A program made the position numbers and the translations under genes. Below the pieces are notes generated by a model, which made no database searches, was not told where the DNA came from, and worked only from the letters and a program-made list of their open reading frames with translations. From Stutzerimonas stutzeri (GTDB lineage: Bacteria; Pseudomonadota; Gammaproteobacteria; Pseudomonadales; Pseudomonadaceae), in assembly GCF_013522825.1 (NCBI RefSeq), contig NZ_JAAMQZ010000020.1:1-64000 (forward strand): a DNA stretch of 64,000 bases. Reading direction: 5' to 3'. Shown here one piece after another: positions 45,405-57,446 of the stretch. Position 1 is the first letter of the stretch. Each line of letters begins with the position of its first letter.

Positions 45405-45573
45405 GGTCAACCTCGCAAGCATTATGTGCAGTTTGCAGGAAGTCTAGTCGTGGAATGCGGCATCATGCCCGGCGGCTGCCGGCGATCATTTTTTTCAGCA
45501 ACCGCCGGGCATGGCATGCGCGCGTTCTGCGGTCGCTTATGCGCAGGCTTTCATTCAGGCAAGGAGATGCGAT

Positions 45574-46641
45574 TTGAGTCATTACGATCTGGACCCCCTG
45601 ACAGCCCTGCAAGCCAAGGAGCAGGCGCAGAAACTGGCCTTTGCACCGGTGGCCTTCCAGGCGGCACGCAGCCTTCAGGAACTGGGCATCCTGGCGATTC
45701 TGGACGAGGCCGGGCCTGCCGGCCTCGGGGTCACGGAGATCGCCGAACAGAGCGGGGTGTCCGAATACGGCGTCAAGGTGCTGCTGGACATGGGCCTGAG
45801 CGCGCTGATCGTCACTTTCCAGGCCGGCACCTACCGGCTCGCGCGCGTCGGGCATTTCCTGCTGCACGATGCGATGACGCGCATCAACATGGATTTCACC
45901 GCGGACGTCTGCTATCGGGCCATGTCGCACCTGAGCGCGGCGATTCGCAATGGCCGTCCCGAAGGGCTGAAAGAGCTGGGCGACTGGCCCACCATCTACG
46001 AAGGCCTGGCGCAACTGCCCGAGCCGGCGCGGCAAAGCTGGTTCGCCTTCGATCATTATTACAGCGACCGGGCCTTTCCCGAGCTGCTCAAGCACGTGTT
46101 CGCCCACAGACCGAGGCGGATCGTCGATATCGGCGGCAATACCGGTCGCTGGTCGCTGCAGTGCTGCGCCCACGATAGCGAGGTTGAAGTCACCATCGTC
46201 GACCTGCCGCGTCAGCTGGCCCTGGCGATGGAAAACGCCCGCGAACGCGGGTTCGCCGAGAGGATTCACGGGCATCCGATGAATATTCTCGACGAAAGCC
46301 AGCCGTTGCCCCAACAGGCGGATGTCTGGTGGATGAGCCAGTTCCTGGACTGCTTCTCGCCCATGGAGATCCTGCACATCCAGCGCCGGGTTCGCGCCGC
46401 CATGCAGCCGGATGCCAGCGTCTACATTCTGGAGCTGTTCTGGGATCGCCAGCAGTTCGAGGCGGCGGCCTACAGCCTCAACGCCACTTCGCTGTATTTC
46501 ACCTGCCTGGCCAATGGCAACAGCCGCTTCTATTGCAGTGATGACTTCCTGGCCATTGTCGAGGAAGCGGGTTTCGTCATTGACGAGCAGGTCGACGATA
46601 TCGGCCTGGGCCACACACTGCTGAGGCTTGGAGCAGGCTGA
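45574..46641 (+). CDS. SAM-dependent O-methyltransferase-like protein
   Basis: 355 residues. An N-terminal winged-helix/dimerisation region (LDEAGPAGLGVTEIAEQSGV) precedes a methyltransferase domain with IVDIGGNTGRWS (SAM motif I), VTIVDLPRQL and QFLDCFSP. Resembles class I O-methyltransferases acting on small molecules; substrate unknown. The start is TTG at 45574, chosen from AAGGAG at 45561-45566 and the conserved MSHYDLDPL opening; the upstream ATG at 45511 is not supported. Convergent with the next gene. Keeps its place after cysI in relatives. Confidence 0.87.
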   Translation: MSHYDLDPLTALQAKEQAQKLAFAPVAFQAARSLQELGILAILDEAGPAGLGVTEIAEQSGVSEYGVKVLLDMGLSALIVTFQAGTYRLARVGHFLLHDAMTRINMDFTADVCYRAMSHLSAAIRNGRPEGLKELGDWPTIYEGLAQLPEPARQSWFAFDHYYSDRAFPELLKHVFAHRPRRIVDIGGNTGRWSLQCCAHDSEVEVTIVDLPRQLALAMENARERGFAERIHGHPMNILDESQPLPQQADVWWMSQFLDCFSPMEILHIQRRVRAAMQPDASVYILELFWDRQQFEAAAYSLNATSLYFTCLANGNSRFYCSDDFLAIVEEAGFVIDEQVDDIGLGHTLLRLGAG

Positions 46642-46650
46642 TGGCTCCGC

Positions 46651-47073
46651 TCAACGGTTGCCCTTGAACCAATCCCATAATCCAAGGGAGTAATTGGGCA
46701 GCAGGTCGATGCCGAGCGCGGACTTCAGCACATAGAGCATGACGAGCCCCAGCAGCGCCGAGAAGAACAGGAACAAGGTGATCGCACCGGCCTTGGCCGC
46801 CAGCGACAGCTTCTGCTGCGCGCGTGACAGACCACGTTTGTTGCGCCCTGCGACGATCACGAAATAGTACTGGGTGCGCCAGATGTTGAAGGTCCCGCGC
46901 AGATCCAGCTTGTGGCGCGCCCATGAGCGAGTGGCGAGTGCGCTGCGCAAGCCTTGCAATTGTTCATCGGAGAAGCTTTCACGCAACTCTTCGGGGAGCC
47001 GCTGCTTCAACCCGATGACGAAGGGGTCATGTTCCAGAGGCGTGGCGCTGTGAGTCGAATCGGATGCGGGCAT
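46651..47073 (-). CDS. Hypothetical inner-membrane protein
   Basis: 140 residues. Soluble N-terminal half with LPEELRESFSDEQLQGLRSA and an aromatic-basic patch (WARHKLDLRGTFNIWRTQYYFVI, core RGTFNIWRTQYYFV), then one or two membrane helices (ITLFLFFSALLGLVMLYVL). Start at ATG 47073 rather than 47121. I do not know its function. Convergent with the methyltransferase gene; divergent from the DTGA protein gene. Confidence 0.75.
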   Translation of the reverse strand: MPASDSTHSATPLEHDPFVIGLKQRLPEELRESFSDEQLQGLRSALATRSWARHKLDLRGTFNIWRTQYYFVIVAGRNKRGLSRAQQKLSLAAKAGAITLFLFFSALLGLVMLYVLKSALGIDLLPNYSLGLWDWFKGNR

Positions 47074-47255
47074 GGTGGGGCCGGTGGTGAAGAATGGATG
47101 AATGATAGCCGTGCATGCCATGTGTTTGGCCCCGTTACGTCATAAATCACGTGCTGTGCACCCAATGGGCGAAACGTTTTGTAAAGGGGCCGGATGGAAC
47201 GCTGTGGCTGGGAGGCCATCGATAGTTTTCCACTATCAAAACACAGGAGCTTGTT

Positions 47256-47765
47256 TTGTCTCGCGTTCTTTTCCTTACGGGGCTGTTGGCGCTTCCAGCG
47301 TTTGCGACCGACCCCGTCCTCTATGGTCGTTACGAACATATCAAGATCGAAGAAATCGGCAAGATTCTGCCCGCCAAGATGGACACCGGTGCCATGACCG
47401 CATCGCTGTCAGCGCGCGATATCGAACGGTTCCAGCGCGACGGTGAAGACTGGATTCGCTTCCGTCTGGCCGTCAAAGGCGCCGACGACACTCTTTATGA
47501 GAGGCCTCTGGTCGGTATCAGCCAGATCAAGTCGCGCGCCGAAGAGGTGGATGAAATTGACCTCGATGACGAGCCGCCACGGGTCGAGCGCCCGGTCATC
47601 GGCATGCAACTGTGTATCGGCAGCGAGCTACACGAGGCCGAGGTGAACCTTACTGATCGCAGGCATTTCAGCTATCCACTTCTGATTGGCGCTAAAACCA
47701 TTCGCGATCTGGGCGCCGCGATCGATCCTGCGGACAAATACACGGCAGGTCAGCCAGCCTGCTGA
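47256..47765 (+). CDS. Retropepsin-like aspartic/zinc protease family protein (RimK-associated type)
   Basis: 169 residues with a signal peptide (VLFLTGLLALPAFA) and the signature KMDTGAMTASLSA (Asp43-Thr44-Gly45-Ala46), the aspartic-protease-like motif of the DUF785 family often annotated ATP-dependent zinc protease. The signal peptide puts it in the periplasm, so ATP dependence is unlikely. Start TTG 47256 is decided by AGGAG at 47245-47249. The family is often near rimK; no rimK is here. Confidence 0.85.
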   Translation: MSRVLFLTGLLALPAFATDPVLYGRYEHIKIEEIGKILPAKMDTGAMTASLSARDIERFQRDGEDWIRFRLAVKGADDTLYERPLVGISQIKSRAEEVDEIDLDDEPPRVERPVIGMQLCIGSELHEAEVNLTDRRHFSYPLLIGAKTIRDLGAAIDPADKYTAGQPAC

Positions 47766-47825
47766 GATGAGACTGCCAGGTGGAGGCTCCGGGCTCGTGA
47801 TCGGCCCTTCCAGCCACCTTGAATG

Positions 47826-47972
47826 CTAGGTTCTGTACGAAAAGTCGTCGAGCGAAGGTCAGGCGAGGCAAAAATCGGTGAGGAAGCGGAGTTTACGAGC
47901 TGTAAATGAGCATTCCGAACCGATTTTTAACGAAGCATCACCGAGCGCAGACACTTTTCGTACAGAACCTAG
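47826..47972. mobile_element. MITE-like element with CTAG target duplication
   Basis: Terminal inverted repeats GTTCTGTACGAAAAGT (from 47830) and ACTTTTCGTACAGAAC (to 47968) flank about 139 bp, with a direct CTAG on both sides (47826-47829, 47969-47972). A second inverted pair AAAAATCGGT / ACCGATTTTT lies inside. The two halves are diverged copies of one terminus, as in elements left by joined IS ends. CTAG fits the YTAR target of IS5-group elements; this link is inference. No transposase is encoded. The right CTAG provides the stop codon of the kinase gene. Confidence 0.72.
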
Positions 47973-49285
47973 TCAATAGCCGGCAGCTCTTGGACCAGGG
48001 TCGTGAAATCGGGGCGTTGCTGCGGGCTGTCCAGGCATTGCCGCTTGAGGCTGGCCATTTGCTGCAGGCGCGGGTCGTGTGCGCTGTCATCACAACGCTC
48101 CAGCAACTCTTCCAGCAGATAGCCGAACGCCCTGGCTTCGAGCCGTTGCAGCATTCGGCCCTCATCACTGAGCGGATCATGGAAGGAGGCCGCGCCGAAG
48201 TCGCTCAGCAGGCTTTTACCGGCTGGGTCGACCAGCAGGTTGTGGCCGTAGAGGTCGCCATGAAGAATGCCGCGCTCGTGCAGATGCCCGATGGCGCTGG
48301 CCACGCTTGCGGCGATACGCAGCACCTGTTCGGCGCAAAAGCGTTGCTGCGCTGGGTAACAGTCGCGTGTGCAGCTGGCGAGCGATGGCGGGCTCGCCAA
48401 TACCTTGAAGGACGGATCGATCAGCTCCATCAGCAAGCCTGGCAGGGCGTTGACATGATCGACCAGCGGCCCGGCAACACGAATAAGATTCGGATGCTCA
48501 CCCGCTGCGATGCATGCGGCCATTTCGCTGTGCGGCAGGCCATCGCTGGTCAGGCTGCCCTTGAACAGCTTGACGGCCATGGGCCTGGCAATTTGTGCCG
48601 GTGGCTGCCAGTCGACACGATGGATGACACCGGAAGCACCCTGGCCGAGGACTTCACCCAGAACCAGGTGCTCGCGCGTGATCGGCGGCAACGGATGTTG
48701 CGTCAGCACTTCGGCCTCGATGGCATCGCTGAACGGGTTGCCGGCAAAGGCTAGCCAGCTCAGGCGCGGCATTGTCAGCAGCCAGGCAGGCAGATCGGGC
48801 AACTGGTTGGCGGCAATGCGCAGTAATTCCAGCCGATGACAGTTGGCGAGCGATACGGGCAATGATTGCAGACGGTTGCCGGCCAGCATCAGCTTCTGCA
48901 ACTGCTCGCAACGACCGATTTCTGCAGGCAATTCTTCGAGTTGGTTGTCGGTGAGGATCAGCCAGCGCAGTTTCGGCGGCAGGGCTGCGGCGGGCAGGCG
49001 GCGGATGCGATTGGCCTTGAAACCCACCATTTCCAGCACCGGGCACTGGCCCAGAACGGCTGGCACTTCAGTAAAAGCATTGTCCGAGCAGAACAGGATG
49101 CGCAGCTTGCGCAACCGTGGCAGGTCGTCCGGCAGGCCGGAGAGCCGATTACCGGAGAGGTTGAGCACTTCCAGGCTGTCGGCCAGGGTGAAGATTTCCT
49201 GCGGGAACTCCGTCAGGTCTTCCGAAAGATCGAGCCGGGTGATGCCTGCCAGTTCGCCGCGTCTGAGGCGCTCCAATGTATGCAT
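47969..49285 (-). CDS. Leucine-rich-repeat protein kinase
   Basis: 438 residues. Residues 37-185 form about six LRRs (LEVLNLSGNRLSGLP, LRWLILTDNQLEELP, LQKLMLAGNRLQSLP). Residues 208-434 are a Hanks-type Ser/Thr kinase with all key residues: Gly-loop GQGASG (214-219), Lys239 (MAVKLF), Glu254, catalytic HGDLYGHN (Asp344, Asn349) and DFG (362-364). No membrane segment or signal peptide. ATG at 49285. The last codon and stop (GAC-TAG) coincide with the CTAG duplication of the element at 47826-47972. Substrate unknown; a eukaryote-like signalling or effector role is possible. Confidence 0.9.
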   Translation of the reverse strand: MHTLERLRRGELAGITRLDLSEDLTEFPQEIFTLADSLEVLNLSGNRLSGLPDDLPRLRKLRILFCSDNAFTEVPAVLGQCPVLEMVGFKANRIRRLPAAALPPKLRWLILTDNQLEELPAEIGRCEQLQKLMLAGNRLQSLPVSLANCHRLELLRIAANQLPDLPAWLLTMPRLSWLAFAGNPFSDAIEAEVLTQHPLPPITREHLVLGEVLGQGASGVIHRVDWQPPAQIARPMAVKLFKGSLTSDGLPHSEMAACIAAGEHPNLIRVAGPLVDHVNALPGLLMELIDPSFKVLASPPSLASCTRDCYPAQQRFCAEQVLRIAASVASAIGHLHERGILHGDLYGHNLLVDPAGKSLLSDFGAASFHDPLSDEGRMLQRLEARAFGYLLEELLERCDDSAHDPRLQQMASLKRQCLDSPQQRPDFTTLVQELPAID

Positions 49286-49349
49286 ATCTGTCCTGGTCCT
49301 GCCGCTGTTTGCTGCGCGTTCTATGACCTGCAACTGCGCAGGTCGTGCC

Positions 49350-49405
49350 TTAGAACCTGTTTTGCCTTGCATTGCTTAGCTCGCGAGACTTTGAACAGGT
49401 TCTTA
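49350..49405. mobile_element. 50-bp miniature inverted-repeat element with TTA duplication
   Basis: GAACCTGTT (49353-49361) and AACAGGTTC (49394-49402) are perfect inverted termini, bounded on each side by TTA (49350-49352, 49403-49405). The right-hand TTA is the complement of the TAA stop codon of the RlmN-like gene. Too short to code; may be an internally deleted insertion-sequence remnant or a hairpin acting at the 3' end of that gene. Confidence 0.5.
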
Positions 49406-50440
49406 GCCAACAGCGATTTTTCTCGGTGCCTTGAGTGCGCGCTCGGCGCGAGCACGCAGCTGGCCGCAACCGCCGTCGATGTCCTGGCCGGCGGAATTGC
49501 GCACCTTGGTCAGCACGCCGTTTTCGTGCAGGTAACGCATGATCTGGTGGATGCGCTCGGCGGCGGGGCGGCGGAAGGCGTCATCGTCCAGGCTGTTGTA
49601 GGGAATGACGTTCATGATGGCGAACTTGCCCTTGAGCAGACGAATGATGCCGTCCATCTCCGCCTGGCTGTCGTTGATGCCTTCGAGCAGCGTCCACTGG
49701 TACTGGATCGGATAGTCCACCAATCGTGCATAGGTTTCACCCAGCTCGACCAGCTCGGCGGGATCGAACTGCGGCGCACGAGGCAACAATGCCTGCCGCA
49801 GCGCCGCATCGGTGCTATGCAGCGAAAGTGCCAGAGCAGGTTTGACCTTCTGCTGCGGCAGGCGCGCGAAAATCCTCGGATCGCCGACGCTGGAGAACAC
49901 CAGATTCTTGTGAGCGATACCACCCTCGGTGCCCAGCAGGTCGATGGCTTCGAGCACGTTATCGAGGTTGTGCGCCGGCTCGCCCATGCCCATGAACACC
50001 ACTTTCTTCACCGGGCGAAAGCGCCGGGCGAGGGCGACCTGGGCCACGATTTCGGCGCTGCCGAGCTGGCGCAGCAGGCCGCTCTTGCCGGTCATGCAGA
50101 ACACACAGCCCACCGCACAGCCAATCTGGCTGGAAACGCACAGGCCTCCGCGAGGGAGCAGCACGCTCTCCACCAGTTGACCATCGGCCAGCGCCACCAG
50201 CAGACGGGCGGAACCATCGGCTGCCGGGTGCTCGGCGCTCAGGCTGGCCAGATTCTCGACGATCTTGTTGATGGCAGGCAGACCGTTGCGTACCGCCAGA
50301 GGCAGAAAATCTTCACTTTTCTGATGGCGAATACCGGCATCCAGCGGCTGGCCCTTGAGCCAGGCCCGGGTCATCCGACCGATGTGCACGGGCTTGGCGC
50401 CGATGTCGGCAAGCTGCTGTTGAACATCTGAAATACGCAT
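49403..50440 (-). CDS. RlmN/Cfr-family radical SAM RNA methyltransferase paralogue
   Basis: 345 residues. Radical SAM cluster cysteines Cys108, Cys112, Cys115 (CAVGCVFC), the preceding GLCVSSQ, and FMGMGEPAHNLDNV for SAM binding. Near the C-terminus DGGCGQL carries Cys325, matching the methyl-carrier cysteine of RlmN (DAACGQL). Substrate loops and the N-terminus (ISDVQQQLADIGAKP) differ from canonical RlmN, which pseudomonads normally keep elsewhere beside ndk/pilF. So this is likely a second family member with 23S rRNA C8/C2 or tRNA methylation activity; the target is unknown. No good ribosome binding site precedes ATG 50440. Confidence 0.82.
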   Translation of the reverse strand: MRISDVQQQLADIGAKPVHIGRMTRAWLKGQPLDAGIRHQKSEDFLPLAVRNGLPAINKIVENLASLSAEHPAADGSARLLVALADGQLVESVLLPRGGLCVSSQIGCAVGCVFCMTGKSGLLRQLGSAEIVAQVALARRFRPVKKVVFMGMGEPAHNLDNVLEAIDLLGTEGGIAHKNLVFSSVGDPRIFARLPQQKVKPALALSLHSTDAALRQALLPRAPQFDPAELVELGETYARLVDYPIQYQWTLLEGINDSQAEMDGIIRLLKGKFAIMNVIPYNSLDDDAFRRPAAERIHQIMRYLHENGVLTKVRNSAGQDIDGGCGQLRARAERALKAPRKIAVG

Positions 50441-50488
50441 AGGGCGCGCATTTTATGCGGGCAACAGGCGCGCCGCCATAGATCATGA

Positions 50489-51631
50489 CTAGAAGCGACG
50501 GCTGCCCAGTACCAGCCCGGCTAACATCAAAGCGACCAGGCCGAAGGCAAAGGTCAGCGATGCGTAATGAGCGATCACCCCCATCAGTGCCGGGCCGGCC
50601 AGCACACCGGCAAAACCGATGGTGGTTGCGGCGGTCACGGCCTGATGCACCGGTACGACCTGTTGCCGGCTCAGTGAGGAAATCAGTACCGGCGAGACAT
50701 TGGCGCAGCCCAGCCCGCACAGGCCATAACCCAGCAGCGCAAATACCCAGTGCTCGGTGACAAGGCCGATGGCGATGCCGAGGGCTGCCAGCAAGCCGCC
50801 GAAGCCGATCACACGCGCCGTGCCCAGGGCATTGACCAGCGGAGCACCGGCGAAACGACCAATGGTCACCATCAGCGCAAAGCTTGCGTAGCCCAGGCCG
50901 CCCATCGTCGTATCCAGCGCCTTGCGCTCGGTGAGGTAAAGCGCGCTCCAGTCCAGCACTGCACCTTCGGCCAGATAGACCACGAAACACATGATGCCGA
51001 CCAGCAGCACCATGCCCGTGGGGCGGACGAAGGCCATGCCACCCGCCGGCCCCCGGTCGCGCAGAAAACCGGGAGCGACCAGCAGGTTCGCCAGCACGAT
51101 CAGGGTAATCATCAGCAGCGTTGCGGTCTCTGGTGCCAGCCCCAGTGTCAGGGCGAGGGTCAGCGCCAGTGCGCCACAGATCGAACCGAGGCTGAACATG
51201 CCGTGAAAATTCGACATGTGACGCCTGCCGGTCTCGCGCTCGATCAGCACGCCCTGGATATTGAGCACCACGTCGATGACGCCCAGGCTGCCGCCGAAAC
51301 AGAACAGCGCCAGGGCCAGGACCCAGAGCGAATCCGTCAGTGCCACCCCTGCGAGTGCCAGCGCCAGCAGCAGTACGCTGGCGAGCACCACAGGGCGTAT
51401 CCCGCGACGATTCACCAGCATGCCGGAGAGCGGCATCCAAGTCAGCGAACCGACGCCGATGCACAGCAACAGCGAGCCGAAGAGGGCATCACTCATTTCG
51501 ATGCGCCCACGCACATAAGGCACCAGCGGCGCCCATATGGACAGCCCGAAACCGGCCATGAAAAAGCCGGCACGGGCGGCGCGGCGGGCTACAGGCGATG
51601 CCGCATCGACGGAGCAGGGTGCCGCAGGCAT
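50489..51631 (-). CDS. MFS transporter
   Basis: 380 residues, around eleven to twelve hydrophobic helices. Major-facilitator features: the loop 2-3 motif GMLVNRRGIRPV and a repeated internal symmetry with GRFAGAPLVNALGTARV. It looks like the YbjJ/fucose-permease-like subfamily with no drug-specific signature. The RlmN-like gene starts 48 bases after its stop. Divergent from the DUF1883 gene. Substrate unknown. Confidence 0.88.
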   Translation of the reverse strand: MPAAPCSVDAASPVARRAARAGFFMAGFGLSIWAPLVPYVRGRIEMSDALFGSLLLCIGVGSLTWMPLSGMLVNRRGIRPVVLASVLLLALALAGVALTDSLWVLALALFCFGGSLGVIDVVLNIQGVLIERETGRRHMSNFHGMFSLGSICGALALTLALTLGLAPETATLLMITLIVLANLLVAPGFLRDRGPAGGMAFVRPTGMVLLVGIMCFVVYLAEGAVLDWSALYLTERKALDTTMGGLGYASFALMVTIGRFAGAPLVNALGTARVIGFGGLLAALGIAIGLVTEHWVFALLGYGLCGLGCANVSPVLISSLSRQQVVPVHQAVTAATTIGFAGVLAGPALMGVIAHYASLTFAFGLVALMLAGLVLGSRRF

Positions 51632-51783
51632 GGGTGACCTCGAAGAAGTGAGCGGGGGGCATTATCGCAAAGAACCGATGCAACCCGCCGTTTCATCACG
51701 GGTCACAGAATGGCAAGCCGCCGAGCCATCCCCGGCGCATGTTAACCTTCCGCCTTGACCAGCAATGCGGCCCGGAGCGGTAC

Positions 51784-52086
51784 ATGAAGTTCATTCACCA
51801 ACGCGAACACCTCAACGAAGATGACTTCGTGATCATCGAGTGCTCGCAGCCCTGCAATATCCGCCTGATGAACGACAAGAATTTTCGCAGCTTCAGAAAT
51901 GGCGGACGTCACGCCTACCACGGCGGGGCATTCGACAAGTTCCCGGCGAAGATCAAAGTCCCCAGCACCGGCTTCTGGAACATCACCATCGACACCGTGA
52001 CGCGCCGGGCGATCAGCGTGACCCGCAAGCCTGCGCTCACCCATAGCATCAGGATCGTGCGCAACTCACCCTCGCAATTGAAATAG
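51784..52086 (+). CDS. DUF1883 protein
   Basis: 100 residues, small beta-rich protein. Conserved words: LNEDDFVIIECSQPCNIRLMND (core DFVIIECSQPCNIRLM), YHGGAF and GFWNITIDT. Members occur stand-alone or fused to TIR or other domains and are thought to be ligand- or effector-binding; no function is proven. ATG 51784 with GGAG nine bases ahead. EamA gene follows after 27 bases, same strand. Confidence 0.88.
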   Translation: MKFIHQREHLNEDDFVIIECSQPCNIRLMNDKNFRSFRNGGRHAYHGGAFDKFPAKIKVPSTGFWNITIDTVTRRAISVTRKPALTHSIRIVRNSPSQLK

Positions 52087-52113
52087 CCCTACGCCCAACC
52101 TCCGAGCAGGACA

Positions 52114-53016
52114 ATGCCTGAGCAGAAATCGCGCACCACGCTGGCCCACCTCGGCATGCTGCTGTGGGCGCTGTTCGTCGGCCTGTCGTTTCCGGCGGTT
52201 GGCTTGCTCAGTGAAGGCCTGCCGCCGCTGCTGCTGACGGCCATGCGCTTTGGCATCGCGGCGCTGGTGCTGGCGCCGCTGGCCTGGCGGCAGAGTGAAG
52301 GCAGGCCGGGGCTGGCGACCTTGCTGCTCTATGCGCTGATGGGGCTGTGCCTGGCGGGCTTCTTCGGCACCATGTTCTGGGCTGCCCACCGGGTCAGTGC
52401 ATTGTCGATGGCGACCCTGTTCGTCAGCGTGCCGCTATTGGCCTACTGCCTTGGAAGAGGGCTGGGCGTCGAGCAGCCGGCAGGGCTGCTGCTGGCCATT
52501 CTTGCGCTTGGGGCCAGCGGTGCGCTGGGGCTGGCCTGGGCAGAGAATGGCGGAAGTTTCGCCGGCATGCAGCTGGGGTTGGGAGAGCTTGGGTTTTTTC
52601 TAGGCTGCGTGGCCTCGGCGTTGTATCCAGTCCTCAGCAAATGGGGGCTGGCGCGCGGTGTGCTGCCCAGGCAAGCCGGGCTGCGCACCTTCTGGAGCCT
52701 GGTCTGCGGCGCTGTCCTGATCGGCCTGATGGGAATGATGTGGGAAGCACCACAAACGTTGCTGAGAATGAACCTGCTCGACCTGCTGCTGGTGATTTAC
52801 CTGGGTGTCTTCTCCAGTGCCATGACCTTTTTCCTGCAACAGCGCGCGACGGCAGTGCTCACGCCGGGCGCCGTCACCGCCTACAGCTATCTGGTGCCCT
52901 TCGTCTCGATGTTGCTGCTGTTCTTCGACCAGCCCGGGCGCATGGGCTGGCAGTGGATGCCGGGCAGCCTGCTGGTCGTGCTGGCCATCGGTTTGCTGCT
53001 GCGGCGCGAGAGATGA
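52114..53016 (+). CDS. EamA/DMT superfamily transporter
   Basis: 300 residues, ten predicted membrane helices in two EamA halves (LGMLLWALFVGLSFPAVGL in the first; LLVIYLGVFSSAMTFFLQQRA in the second, each cited by short cores). Such exporters move metabolites or amino acids; substrate not predictable. AGGACA precedes the ATG at 52114. A REP cluster follows its stop. Confidence 0.9.
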   Translation: MPEQKSRTTLAHLGMLLWALFVGLSFPAVGLLSEGLPPLLLTAMRFGIAALVLAPLAWRQSEGRPGLATLLLYALMGLCLAGFFGTMFWAAHRVSALSMATLFVSVPLLAYCLGRGLGVEQPAGLLLAILALGASGALGLAWAENGGSFAGMQLGLGELGFFLGCVASALYPVLSKWGLARGVLPRQAGLRTFWSLVCGAVLIGLMGMMWEAPQTLLRMNLLDLLLVIYLGVFSSAMTFFLQQRATAVLTPGAVTAYSYLVPFVSMLLLFFDQPGRMGWQWMPGSLLVVLAIGLLLRRER

Positions 53017-53032
53017 GGTTTGTGGCCGGGAT

Positions 53033-53127
53033 CGTCGGATTACACCTTCGAATCCAACGGTTTGCCCGTAGGGCCGAACTTGTTCGGCCAACGAGCCTCG
53101 CAAATGGCCGAACGAGTTCGACCCTGC
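53033..53127. repeat. REP cluster, families A and B
   Basis: A degenerate family B unit CGTCGGATTACACCTTCGAA (53033-53052) is followed by a family A pair: CGTAGGGCCGAACTTGTTCG from 53067 and TGGCCGAACGAGTTCGACCC from 53105 ending near 53127. Located between EamA and the minus-strand genes after metH. Confidence 0.7.
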
Positions 53128-53146
53128 AAAAGTGGAAAGTTGGTGG

Positions 53147-53469
53147 TTATTCGTCTTCGCTGCTGGCACGGGTGGCGGCGAGGCATTTCAGGCGATGCGG
53201 GCCGAGTTGCCAGCTGTCGTCCCCGGCCTGGTATTCGGCTTCCATTACGCTGTTGTAGCTGAACTGCCAGCGCTTGCGCTGGCGCCCGTCGAGCGCTTCT
53301 ATCGTCACGACGATTTCCTCGCTTGCAAACGGCTCGCCTGCTTCAGCGACGGCGTCGGCCTGATCGAGCAGGGCGTCGTCGAGGCTGAAGTCGAATACGT
53401 GCAGGTCATCGATCAGCAGCATGTCGGCGGCTTCGAGCTGGTCGAGCAGGCAGGGCGTCATGGCTTCGC

Positions 53470-53473
<4 letters not shown>
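53147..53473 (-). CDS. Small acidic protein downstream of metH (DUF5629-like)
   Basis: 108 residues, acidic, with [17 protein letters not shown] and [18 protein letters not shown]. No catalytic motif. The ATG overlaps the metH stop as ATGA, so it is made together with MetH. It is found at this site in pseudomonads. Might assist methionine synthase or simply ride along; no function is claimed. Confidence 0.8.
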
Positions 53474-57180
<3,707 letters not shown>

Positions 57181-57312
57181 GGGACTACCTGAAAAAGCGG
57201 AATACGAAGGGGTGCGAATGATAGCAAGGCTGCATGTTTTTTGATCGCTCGCGATTTAGCATGAGCAGAATTCATATTGACCAAGCTAAAAAGCTCGCGG
57301 GCGAATTCGCTT

Positions 57313-57373
57313 CGTAGGGCCGAACGTGTTCGGCCATCTTGCTGGCCCGTGGCCGAACAAGTTCGGCCCTACG
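57313..57373. repeat. REPIN-like repeat, family A, copy 3
   Basis: CGTAGGGCCGAACGTGTTCG (57313-57332) and its inverted partner GGCCGAACAAGTTCGGCC running into CTACG (57351-57373). It sits in the divergent space between metH and cti. Confidence 0.78.
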
Positions 57374-57446
57374 ATGAAGCCTTTGCGCCGTTAGCCTGAA
57401 CGCGACAGGTTTGGCTACCATGCCGCCTGTCATCAAGGAGCTGTCC

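Noticed and set aside
46954..47145. Small plus-strand frames around 46950-47450
   Set aside because: They overlap the membrane protein gene in antisense or the leader of the DTGA protein and lack ribosome binding sites.
57181..57446. Cobalamin riboswitch before metH
   Set aside because: I could not find the B12-box pattern; the space holds a REPIN-like repeat and short leaders only.
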